A stretch of DNA of 64,000 bases from Bacteroidaceae bacterium (GTDB taxonomy: Bacteria; Bacteroidota; Bacteroidia; Bacteroidales; Bacteroidaceae). A program made the translations under genes and the position numbers. Positions 1 through 7,445 of this stretch are shown in pieces; the stretch's first letter is position 1, and each line of letters starts with the position of its first letter. A model generated the notes under the pieces. That model was not told where the DNA came from and did not search any database. It worked only from the letters and a program-made list of their open reading frames with translations. The stretch covers positions 124,001 to 188,000 of the forward strand of contig JAFTVE010000013.1 of NCBI GenBank assembly GCA_017465905.1, written 5' to 3'.

Positions 1-665
1 ATGTAGCGCGAGGTCTCCTCGACGAGCCAGAGGTCCATCGCACGTGTGACACCCTGCTTCTCCAACCGACGTGATATCCCACTCTGCCCGGCGTTATAGC
101 TGGCAGCAACAGTCATCCAATCACCATAGAGAGCATACGACTCCTTCAGGTATTCACAAGCAGCGCGTGTGGCTTTCTCCACATTGTAGCGTTCGTCAAT
201 GTTGACATTCACCTCAAGACCATACTCACGTCCCGTTGCTTGCATGAACTGCCATAGACCAGCAGCTCCTGCAGGCGATTTTGCTGTGGGGCTAAGGTTG
301 CTCTCGATGACCATCAAGTATTTGAGGTCGTCGGGCACACCACACTCCTTGAGTATGGGTTCCACGATAGGGAAATATCTGTTTGCCCGCTTTATCATGA
401 GTAATGTCGTTTGGTGCGAGTAGGTGAAGGCTGTAATCTCGCGGTCCATACGTTCACGCAGATCAGCTCGGTTGAGGCGTATGACCTCATCGGCAAATTT
501 CACCTCGGCGGGCACCTCAGGAACAACAGCCAATGCCGCTACTTGGGATTGTGGCAGCTCCTTGTCGGAGAGTTGCTGGTGGCTCATCAGTAAGGGAATT
601 GATGCCCCAAATCCCATGAGCAAGGCTGCGCTCAAGGTCTTGTGTAGTATCTTTTTACCATTCAT
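1..665 (-). CDS. Lytic transglycosylase, SLT domain (3' end cut by window)
   Basis: Reverse-strand reading from ATG at 665 runs open to base 1 (221 residues seen). After a signal-anchor-like N-terminus (about residues 5-28) comes a lysozyme-like SLT domain: IESNLSPTAKSPAGAAGLWQ near residues 120-138 carries the catalytic Glu (E121) and the GLWQF motif, and AASYNAGQSG follows near 188-196. This is the MltD-like family that cleaves the MurNAc-GlcNAc bond of peptidoglycan in the periplasm to give 1,6-anhydro ends. MltD proteins usually carry C-terminal LysM repeats; that part would lie beyond the window. Divergent from the transglutaminase lipoprotein. The family is clear; the exact subfamily is inferred. 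Confidence 0.88.
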   Translation of the reverse strand, partial: MNGKKILHKTLSAALLMGFGASIPLLMSHQQLSDKELPQSQVAALAVVPEVPAEVKFADEVIRLNRADLRERMDREITAFTYSHQTTLLMIKRANRYFPIVEPILKECGVPDDLKYLMVIESNLSPTAKSPAGAAGLWQFMQATGREYGLEVNVNIDERYNVEKATRAACEYLKESYALYGDWMTVAASYNAGQSGISRRLEKQGVTRAMDLWLVEETSRY

Positions 666-818
666 CGTTTTTTTATTTCTTTCTATGGCGCAAAGTTACG
701 TATAAAAGAGCGAAAAATAAAGTTTGTTGATAGTTTTCACATTTATGATAGAATCATTCGAAATCTGATATGCTGCTATTTTTATGAAACAAGATGCTTT
801 TTTTCCAACGAGAATCTA

Positions 819-826
819 TATCTTTG
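819..826 (+). promoter_or_regulatory. -7 promoter box of the transglutaminase lipoprotein gene
   Basis: TATCTTTG fits the Bacteroidetes -7 consensus TAnnTTTG and lies 28 bases before the chosen ATG at 854. No convincing -33 TTTG is seen. Confidence 0.55.
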
Positions 827-853
827 CAACGAATTTATAAACATACAGTACCT

Positions 854-2110
854 ATGAGAAAACATTATCTCCTATTGGCCTTGTGTGCAAGCACTTTACT
901 ATTTTCATGCAACAAAGGCAATGAAGCAGAAACAGTTCAGGACAACAGTGTTGTGGAGGATGAATATGTTATTACCCGCACCTTTGCCGAACCAGACGAT
1001 GCGGTTAATCTTGACAGACCCAGCTACGACAACAACTATCGATTGCGCAAACTCTTGGAGGCTGCGGGGCCTGGCATCATCCAATCGTTGGGAACAATTA
1101 ATATCACCAACGAGCAATATGATGAAATTGCCGAGTTTGCCACAGAGTTGACCAAATCGTATACTACGCAAATGCAGAAATATAACACTCTCTTCAATTG
1201 GGTAGTTAGGAACATCAAATATGAATTCAACGACAACGACCCCTATGCCGTGTTCAAGAACCGGAAGGCTGTCTGTCAAGGTTATTCAAACCTCCTGACT
1301 GTCATGTGCTATTCGCAAGGCATACCAACTATGGTAGTCAACGGATTTCTTATCGACCCGTATTACGGCGAATTGGGACACGCATGGGTATACACCTGCC
1401 CCGACAGCGTTTGGACAGTAAGTGACCCCACCAATAATCGGACTTTCGAGATGAAGAAAACGGCAAATTATAAGCATCTATCGCCCAAGCAGGCAGACAT
1501 TGACCTCTTTATGGACGATGTCGCTATTTACAATTTCCAGGATTTCTCTCTCAACATCAAGGAGATACACACAGGCAAGAATCCCTTCACCGTACCCTAC
1601 AGCGTCAATGGGTTCGTAATCACTTCATTTAACCCTATAGCAGAACTTCCGGAAGAGATTACCGAGATTTATATCGGGCAGAATATTAATACTCTGGGGA
1701 ATGCCGACGATAACAATGTAGGCCTTGTCAGTAAAGGGATCTTTCTGCAAGCCGCATACGTAGATGAAAACAACAAGACCTTAATGGACCATAAAGGCAT
1801 CGTTTACAAACGCAATGATGGCAACCCTTTACTTTATTATATACCTGGTGCCATGACATTTGTAGAATTGCTTCCCATGGAAGTTGTCGGGAAAAACACA
1901 ATATACAGCCACATGAATGTGGAGGAGATTTATTTCCCCGAGGGTACCAAGCGAATCGAGAGCTTTGCCATCGAGAATTGCCCAAAGCTGAAACGCATCT
2001 ATATCCCCACAGATGCCGAGATTGCCAAGGATGCCTTGTATAACATACCCAACCAAGTGGATATCGTACGTGGCGCGCCCAGCGGCATCACTAACATTAC
2101 GATGGACTAA
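854..2110 (+). CDS. Transglutaminase-like lipoprotein with C-terminal leucine-rich repeat segment
   Basis: The start at 854 gives a lipoprotein signal peptide with lipobox LFSC (C19); the longer reading from 794 would begin upstream of the -7 box and is rejected. A transglutaminase-like core carries Cys in KAVCQGYS (C141), His in GHAWV (H176) and Asp in VSDPTNN (D191), the usual triad. These domains occur in Bacteroidales surface lipoproteins as proteases or cross-linking enzymes. The last about 80 residues (MNVEEIYFPEGTKRIESFAI, then LKRIYIP) look like BspA-type LRR_5 repeats, suggesting protein binding at the surface. Substrate unknown. A terminator follows, so it is probably monocistronic. 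Confidence 0.8.
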   Translation: MRKHYLLLALCASTLLFSCNKGNEAETVQDNSVVEDEYVITRTFAEPDDAVNLDRPSYDNNYRLRKLLEAAGPGIIQSLGTINITNEQYDEIAEFATELTKSYTTQMQKYNTLFNWVVRNIKYEFNDNDPYAVFKNRKAVCQGYSNLLTVMCYSQGIPTMVVNGFLIDPYYGELGHAWVYTCPDSVWTVSDPTNNRTFEMKKTANYKHLSPKQADIDLFMDDVAIYNFQDFSLNIKEIHTGKNPFTVPYSVNGFVITSFNPIAELPEEITEIYIGQNINTLGNADDNNVGLVSKGIFLQAAYVDENNKTLMDHKGIVYKRNDGNPLLYYIPGAMTFVELLPMEVVGKNTIYSHMNVEEIYFPEGTKRIESFAIENCPKLKRIYIPTDAEIAKDALYNIPNQVDIVRGAPSGITNITMD

Positions 2111-2134
2111 AACAGTTCCCATACAATAGAAAAG

Positions 2135-2180
2135 ATGCGGCAAAGAGGCCCGAAAAGAGGGTTTCTTGCCGCATTTCTTT
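2135..2180 (+). terminator. Intrinsic terminator after the transglutaminase gene
   Basis: Arms ATGCGGCAA (2135-2143) and TTGCCGCAT (2166-2174) pair perfectly and are followed by a T-rich stretch (TTCTTTT). Confidence 0.65.
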
Positions 2181-2200
2181 TACAATGAGATTTTTTTGAG

Positions 2201-2208
2201 TAATTTCG
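2201..2208 (+). promoter_or_regulatory. -7 promoter box of ychF
   Basis: TAATTTCG (TAnnTTCG variant), 29 bases before the ychF ATG. No clear -33 element was found. Confidence 0.45.
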
Positions 2209-2237
2209 CACCCGAATTAATAAAATAAGAAATAGTT

Positions 2238-3341
2238 ATGGCACTACAATGTGGTATAGTGGGACTTCCCAATGTGGGCAAGTCGACCCTTTTCAACTGC
2301 TTGTCAAACGCTAAGGCACAGGCGGCAAACTTCCCCTTCTGTACAATCGAACCCAATGTGGGCGTCATCACGGTGCCCGACGACCGACTCACCAAGTTGG
2401 CCGAGCTGGTGCATCCGGGACGTATCGTACCCACCACTGTGGAGATTGTTGATATTGCTGGTCTCGTGAAGGGTGCAAGCAAGGGCGAGGGATTGGGCAA
2501 CAAGTTCCTGGCCAATATCCGTGAGACTGACGCCATCATCCACGTGCTCCGCTGCTTCGACGATGATAATGTGACCCACGTGGACGGTTCCGTAGACCCC
2601 GTGCGCGACAAGGAGATTATCGATGCCGAGCTGCAGATCAAGGACCTCGAGACCATAGAACAGCGCATACAGAAAGTGCAGAAGCAGGCTACCACAGGTG
2701 GCGACAAGCAGGCCAAGTTGCAATACGAGGTGCTGTGCAAGTACCGCGACGCATTGGTACAGGGCAAGTCGGCTCGCAGTGTATCCTTTGACACCAAGGA
2801 TGAGCAGAAAGCTGCCAAGGAGCTCTTCCTCCTGACTTCGAAGCCGGTGCTGTATGTTTGCAACGTTGACGAGGGCAGTGCCATCAATGGCAACAAATAT
2901 GTGGAACAGGTGCGTGAGGCCATCAAGGAGGAAAATGCCGAGCTGCTCATCGTAGCGGCCAAGACCGAGGCCGACATCGCAGAACTGGATACCTACGAAG
3001 ACCGTCAGATGTTCCTTGCCGAGGTGGGACTCGAGGAGTCGGGCGTGGCACGCCTCATAAAGGCTGCTTATGCATTGCTCGACCTCGAAACATTCATCAC
3101 TGCAGGTGAAATGGAGGTGAAAGCATGGACCTACCGCAAGGGTTGGAAGGCTCCACAGTGTGCCGGTGTCATCCACACCGACTTCGAGAAGGGCTTCATC
3201 CGTGCCGAGGTCATCAAGTACGACGACTACATCAAATATGGATCCGAGGCTGCTGTGCGTGAGGCTGGAAAGCTCTCCGTGGAAGGCAAGGAATATATCG
3301 TGCAGGATGGCGACATCATGCACTTCAGATTTAACGTATAA
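2238..3341 (+). CDS. ychF: Ribosome-associated ATPase YchF (Obg-like ATPase)
   Basis: 367 residues, normal for YchF (about 363). P-loop GLPNVGKS at residues 9-16, a coiled-coil insert (LETIEQRIQKVQKQ) in the middle, and a C-terminal TGS domain ending in the characteristic DGDIMHFRFNV. YchF is a universally conserved P-loop protein that hydrolyses ATP rather than GTP, binds ribosomes and dampens oxidative-stress responses. The start MALQCGIVGLPNVGKSTLFN matches the family N-terminus. lgt follows after 5 bases, so the two are probably co-transcribed and then stopped by the terminator at 4220-4250. Confidence 0.97.
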   Translation: MALQCGIVGLPNVGKSTLFNCLSNAKAQAANFPFCTIEPNVGVITVPDDRLTKLAELVHPGRIVPTTVEIVDIAGLVKGASKGEGLGNKFLANIRETDAIIHVLRCFDDDNVTHVDGSVDPVRDKEIIDAELQIKDLETIEQRIQKVQKQATTGGDKQAKLQYEVLCKYRDALVQGKSARSVSFDTKDEQKAAKELFLLTSKPVLYVCNVDEGSAINGNKYVEQVREAIKEENAELLIVAAKTEADIAELDTYEDRQMFLAEVGLEESGVARLIKAAYALLDLETFITAGEMEVKAWTYRKGWKAPQCAGVIHTDFEKGFIRAEVIKYDDYIKYGSEAAVREAGKLSVEGKEYIVQDGDIMHFRFNV

Positions 3342-3346
3342 AAGAC

Positions 3347-4162
3347 ATGATTACCTGGAATCCCCCTCTTGGCATTGGCCCGATACGTTTCTACGCCCTC
3401 TTCTGGATGATAGGACTCGCAGGTGCCTACTTCGTAGTACAGAAACTCTACAAGGATCAAAAGATAAAGGAAGAGCAGTTTGAGCCTTTGTTCTTTTATT
3501 GCTTCTTCGGCATCCTCATCGGTTCGCGCTTGGGCCACTGCCTGTTCTATGAACCAGCCTACTATTTGGCCGATTTTCCTCGTTTCATCGAGATGCTCCT
3601 GCCTATCCGCTTCACGGATTCGGGCGTGCGCCTTATCGGTTATCAGGGACTGGCTAGTCATGGAGGCACCCTGGGACTGATGATAGCCCTGTGGCTCTAT
3701 GTGCGCAAGTACAAGGTGCCCTTGTGGACGGTGCTCGACAATATTGCCATTGCCACACCTGTGACTGCCTGCTGCATCCGCCTGGGCAATCTGATGAATT
3801 CCGAGATTATTGGGCGTCCTACAGGTGGTGACTTCGGATTCATCTTCACACAGGTTGACATGCTTCCGCGCCATCCGGCTCAGCTCTATGAAGCTATCGC
3901 CTATGCCCTGTTCGGACTCATCAGCTGGTATATCTACAAGCGTATGCCCCGTAAAGTAGGCACAGGCTTCTTCTTTGGCTACTGCCTCACTACCATCTTT
4001 ACCTTCCGCTTCTTCGTGGAGTTCTTCAAGGAGGTACAGTCCGACTTCGAGGTAGGCATGCCGCTCGATATGGGCCAGCTCCTCAGCATCCCCTTCGTCG
4101 TGCTTGGCGTATGGTGTATGGTATATAGTATGAAGAAGGAGGGACGCACTCAAAAAAGATGA
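3347..4162 (+). CDS. lgt: Prolipoprotein diacylglyceryl transferase
   Basis: 271 residues with about seven hydrophobic membrane segments. The Lgt signature is seen as RLGNLMNSEIIG, together with an early arginine/histidine region (GSRLGHCLFYEP) and DMLPRHPAQLYEA before the last helices. Lgt moves diacylglycerol from phosphatidylglycerol to the lipobox cysteine of prelipoproteins at the inner membrane, the first step of lipoprotein maturation. Many lipoproteins in this window depend on it. Directly downstream of ychF. Confidence 0.96.
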   Translation: MITWNPPLGIGPIRFYALFWMIGLAGAYFVVQKLYKDQKIKEEQFEPLFFYCFFGILIGSRLGHCLFYEPAYYLADFPRFIEMLLPIRFTDSGVRLIGYQGLASHGGTLGLMIALWLYVRKYKVPLWTVLDNIAIATPVTACCIRLGNLMNSEIIGRPTGGDFGFIFTQVDMLPRHPAQLYEAIAYALFGLISWYIYKRMPRKVGTGFFFGYCLTTIFTFRFFVEFFKEVQSDFEVGMPLDMGQLLSIPFVVLGVWCMVYSMKKEGRTQKR

Positions 4163-4219
4163 TTGCAGCATAAATGATCGGAGCCTCTTATCGAGAGGTG
4201 CAAATGATAGTATATACAC

Positions 4220-4250
4220 AAAAAGTGTCGATGAAATCGGCACTTTTTGT
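4220..4250 (+). terminator. Intrinsic terminator after lgt
   Basis: AAAAAGTG (4220-4227) pairs with CACTTTTT (4241-4248); the stem continues inward through TCGAT/ATCGG. It lies 58 bases after the lgt stop and could act in both directions. Confidence 0.7.
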
Positions 4251-4332
4251 TGTTTATTGTGGCAGATAAATATTTGTTTTGTGGTCAAGGGGCGAATTGT
4301 GTGGTTGGCATGTACGCGAAAAAGCGGAGATT

Positions 4333-4364
4333 TTTGGGTAGTAAGAAAACTATTTTTACCTTTG
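4333..4364 (+). promoter_or_regulatory. Promoter of fabG
   Basis: -33 TTTG at 4333-4336 and -7 TACCTTTG at 4357-4364 with a 20-base spacer fit the Bacteroidetes consensus. Transcription would start near 4370, so the 22-bp repeat array falls in the untranslated leader. Confidence 0.65.
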
Positions 4365-4392
4365 CACCAACAACAGACATTTTCGCCTTGCT

Positions 4393-4489
4393 GAAAAAGA
4401 TTTTTCACACCTATGAAAAACTTTTTTCACACCTATGAAAATAATTTATCAGGCCTGTGAAAAAGTTTTTTCGTCAAGGCGAAAAAGTT
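4393..4489 (+). repeat. 22-bp tandem dyad array in the fabG leader
   Basis: G-starting units begin at exactly 4393, 4415, 4437 and 4459, with a partial fifth at 4481. Each opens with GAAAA, and an A-tract/T-tract dyad such as TGAAAAAGATTTTTCA straddles each unit boundary; the rest of the unit is CACACCTAT in units 1-2 and diverged in units 3-4. A period of 22 bp is about two DNA turns, so the sites would face the same side of the helix. Function unknown: operator array, bend or leader RNA structure are all possible. Confidence 0.8.
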
Positions 4490-4504
4490 AAAAAGACAAA
4501 CGTT

Positions 4505-5254
4505 ATGAGAAAAATGTTAGAAGGAAAAGTGGCACTCGTTACAGGTGCTTCGCGTGGCATAGGTAAGGCCGTTGCCCTGCGCTTTGCTGCCGAAGGTGCT
4601 GCCATTGCATTCACGCACGTGACTCCCAGTGCAGCAGCCGAGCAGACCGAGCAGGAGATTGCCGCATTGGGCGTGAAGGTAAAGCGTTATGTGGCCGACG
4701 CAGCCGACTATGCCGCTACCGAGGCTCTTGTGGCCGATGTGGTGAAGGAGTTTGGACGTATCGACATCCTTGTAAACAACGCGGGTATCACGCGCGACAC
4801 CTTGCTTATGCGCATGAGCGAGCAGCAGTGGGACGAGGTAATCTCGGCCAACCTGAAGTCGGCATTCAACTTCTGCCGTCTCTGCACACCTGTCATGATG
4901 CGCCAGCGTAGCGGTAGCATCATCAACATGTCGTCCGTAGTGGGCGTACACGGCAATGCCGGGCAGTGCAACTATGCAGCCTCGAAAGCAGGCATCATCG
5001 GCCTCACCAAAAGCATCGCTGCCGAGATGGGGTCGCGTGGTGTACGTGCCAACGTGATAACACCGGGATTCATCAATACCGACATGACGGGTAAGCTCAG
5101 CGAAGAGTTGCGTGCCGAGTGGGCCAAGCAGATACCTCTGCGCCGTGCTGGCGAGGGTGAGGATATCGCAGGTGCCGCCCTCTTCCTGGCTTCGGACCTC
5201 GCGGCCTATGTCACCGGACAGGTGTTGCAGGTCGATGGCGGAATGGCAATGTAG
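4505..5254 (+). CDS. fabG: 3-oxoacyl-[ACP] reductase
   Basis: 249 residues from ATG 4505 (a start at 4457 would begin inside the repeat array; 4514 is also possible). Classical short-chain dehydrogenase: TGASRGIG at 13-20 (NADPH binding), NNAG at 91-94, catalytic S144, Y157 and K161 in SSVVG and YAASK, and C-terminal VLQVDGGMAM. FabG reduces 3-oxoacyl-ACP in each fatty-acid elongation cycle in the cytosol. It stands alone here rather than in a fab operon; the leader repeat array is unusual for a housekeeping gene. The high similarity of SDR enzymes leaves a small chance of another substrate. Confidence 0.92.
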   Translation: MRKMLEGKVALVTGASRGIGKAVALRFAAEGAAIAFTHVTPSAAAEQTEQEIAALGVKVKRYVADAADYAATEALVADVVKEFGRIDILVNNAGITRDTLLMRMSEQQWDEVISANLKSAFNFCRLCTPVMMRQRSGSIINMSSVVGVHGNAGQCNYAASKAGIIGLTKSIAAEMGSRGVRANVITPGFINTDMTGKLSEELRAEWAKQIPLRRAGEGEDIAGAALFLASDLAAYVTGQVLQVDGGMAM

Positions 5255-5477
5255 CTTAATTTGCTATTTGACGATTTACTATTTACTATTTATTGGGAGA
5301 ACTTGGCAGTTCTATAGTTTCGATATCGCAACAAGCGAGAATTGTATAATAGTTAAATCGTAAATCAATAGTAAATCGTAAATTAACTAATGTTGAAGTT
5401 GCTATGCTCGGCAGAGTCTGCAGGCAGTCTTTGCTCTCGCTTAATCGCAACTTTGTAAAATTGTAAATAGGAAGGAG

Positions 5478-6281
5478 ATGAATCTAAACATTATAGTTTT
5501 GGCCAAGCAGGTGCCTGACACACGCAACGTGGGTAAGGATGCCATGAATGCCGACGGCACAATCAACCGTGCGGCACTACCTGCAATCTTCAATCCCGAG
5601 GATCTGAATGCCTTGGAGCAGGCCTTGCGCCTCAAGGAACAGTATCCCGGTACTACGGTCAAGGTGCTCACCATGGGCCCGCCCCGTGCGGCAGAGATTG
5701 TGCGCGAAGGCATGTTTCGCGGTACTGACGGTGGCTACTTGCTCACCGATCGCGCCTTTGCCGGTGCCGACACCTTGGCTACATCGTATGCCCTCTCTAC
5801 AGCTATCCGCAAGATAGGCGAGTACGACATCATCATCGGAGGCCGTCAGGCTATCGATGGCGACACCGCTCAGGTAGGTCCGCAGGTGGCCGAGAAGTTG
5901 GGACTCACCCAGATAACCTATGCCGAGGAGATACTCAAGGTGGAGGATGGCCGCATCACCGTGAAGCGCCACATCGATGGAGGCGTCGAGACCGTTGAGG
6001 GGCCCCTGCCTATCGTCATCACCGTCAATGGCTCGGCAGCACCCTGCCGCCCGCGCAATGCCAAGTTGCTGATGACCCACAAGAATGCCGTGATTACCGA
6101 GTGGAGCGTGGCCGACATCGATGGCGATGTAGCACAGTGCGGCCTCTCGGGCTCACCCACCAAGGTGAAGGCCATACAGAACATCGTGTTCAAGGCCAAG
6201 GAGAGCAAGGCTATGGGCGACACCGATGCAGAGATTGAGAACTTGATTGTGGAACTGGTGGAGAACCATACAATTGGATAA
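5478..6281 (+). CDS. etfB: Electron transfer flavoprotein beta subunit
   Basis: 267 residues beginning MNLNIIVLAKQVPDT, the typical ETF-beta N-terminus, with IGGRQAIDGDTAQVGPQ (AMP/nucleotide loop). A purine-rich GGAAGGAG directly abuts the ATG. EtfB and EtfA form the heterodimer that passes electrons from acyl-CoA dehydrogenases. Followed after 3 bases by etfA and then by acyl-CoA dehydrogenase, a frequent Bacteroidales arrangement. The 223-bp upstream gap is AT-rich with repeated TATTTACT-like words; no convincing promoter was found. Confidence 0.95.
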   Translation: MNLNIIVLAKQVPDTRNVGKDAMNADGTINRAALPAIFNPEDLNALEQALRLKEQYPGTTVKVLTMGPPRAAEIVREGMFRGTDGGYLLTDRAFAGADTLATSYALSTAIRKIGEYDIIIGGRQAIDGDTAQVGPQVAEKLGLTQITYAEEILKVEDGRITVKRHIDGGVETVEGPLPIVITVNGSAAPCRPRNAKLLMTHKNAVITEWSVADIDGDVAQCGLSGSPTKVKAIQNIVFKAKESKAMGDTDAEIENLIVELVENHTIG

Positions 6282-6284
6282 AAC

Positions 6285-7307
6285 ATGAACAACCTATTCG
6301 TATACTTAGAATTACAGGAAGATAGCCGCGTGGCAGAGGTGAGCCTCGAACTGCTCACCAAGGGACGCTCGCTGGCTACCCAGCTCGGCTGTCGCTTGGA
6401 GGCTGTGGCTGCAGGCTGCAACCTCGAAGGCATTGCCGCACAGGTGATGCCCTATGGTGTAGACGTGCTCCATCTGTTCGATGCCGAGGGACTCTATCCC
6501 TACACCTCATTGCCTCACACTTCAGTGTTGGTCAACCTCTTCAAGGAGGAGCAGCCGCAGATCGCCCTGATGGGTGCTACCGTTATCGGACGTGACCTCG
6601 GTCCGCGTGTATCATCGGCCCTTCATAGTGGCCTCACCGCCGACTGCACGGCCCTCGAGATTGGTGAGCACGACGACAAGAAAGCAGGCAAGCATTACGA
6701 GGGTCTGCTCTACCAGATTCGTCCTGCCTTTGGTGGCAATATCGTGGCCACCATCGTCAATCCTGAGAACCGTCCGCAGATGGCTACCGTGCGTGAGGGT
6801 GTGATGAAGAAGGAACTCTTCGATGCCAACCATCAAGGCGAGATCGTCCGTCACGACGTGGCCAAGTATGTGCCCGACACCGACTATGTGGTGAAGGTCA
6901 TCGAACGCCACGTGGAGCGGGCCAAGCACAACCTCAAGGGAGCACCCATCGTGGTGGCCGGAGGCTATGGCGTAGGCTCGCGCGAGAACTTCCAACTCCT
7001 CTTCGACCTGGCCAAGGAATTGCATGGCGAGGTAGGTGCCAGCCGTGCTGCCGTGGATGCCGGCTTTGCCGACCACGACCGTCAGATTGGTCAGACCGGT
7101 GTCACCGTGCGTCCCAAGCTCTACATCGCCTGCGGCATCAGCGGGCAGATACAGCATATCGCCGGCATGCAGGAGAGCTCCATGATTATCTCCATCAACA
7201 GCGACCCTAACGCTCCCATCAACACCATCGCCGACTATGTCATCACCGGTCGCGTAGAGGATGTGGTACCCAAAATGATTAAGTATTATAAGAAGAATAG
7301 TAAATGA
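6285..7307 (+). CDS. etfA: Electron transfer flavoprotein alpha subunit
   Basis: 340 residues. The C-terminal FAD-binding domain is clear: VVAGGYGVGSRENFQLLFDL, then GQTGVTVRPKLYIACGISGQ and IQHIAGMQESSMIISINSD, the standard ETF-alpha signature. With EtfB it carries electrons between the downstream acyl-CoA dehydrogenase and a quinone- or ferredoxin-linked acceptor. Tight spacing to etfB (3 bases) indicates one transcript. Downstream, 138 bases with GGAGATAAA repeats separate it from the dehydrogenase. Confidence 0.95.
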   Translation: MNNLFVYLELQEDSRVAEVSLELLTKGRSLATQLGCRLEAVAAGCNLEGIAAQVMPYGVDVLHLFDAEGLYPYTSLPHTSVLVNLFKEEQPQIALMGATVIGRDLGPRVSSALHSGLTADCTALEIGEHDDKKAGKHYEGLLYQIRPAFGGNIVATIVNPENRPQMATVREGVMKKELFDANHQGEIVRHDVAKYVPDTDYVVKVIERHVERAKHNLKGAPIVVAGGYGVGSRENFQLLFDLAKELHGEVGASRAAVDAGFADHDRQIGQTGVTVRPKLYIACGISGQIQHIAGMQESSMIISINSDPNAPINTIADYVITGRVEDVVPKMIKYYKKNSK

Positions 7308-7312
7308 TTTGT

Positions 7313-7436
7313 GGAGATAAAGGGAGATAAATGGAGATAGATGCCAAATGTACCGTACGCGGTGTACCAAACTATTGGCCTTTTATCTCCCAAAGAACGA
7401 AGTGATATCTCCCTCTAACTCCCTTTAACTCCTTTA
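7313..7436 (+). repeat. GGAGATAAA direct repeats with inverted partner
   Basis: Three 10-base units of the form GGAGATAaa-N occur from 7313 to about 7341, and the complementary TTTATCTCC, TATCTCCC and ACTCCCTTT words occur at 7381-7430. In the etf transcript the two halves could fold into a long imperfect hairpin between etfA and the acyl-CoA dehydrogenase gene. Confidence 0.55.
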
Positions 7437-7445
7437 ATAATAACT

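Noticed and set aside
2304-3323. Long minus-strand open frame opposite ychF
   Set aside because: Shadow of the ychF coding region; translation has no family features.
3227-4408. Minus-strand open frame of 393 codons over lgt
   Set aside because: Antisense shadow of lgt and the intergenic hairpins; no motif.
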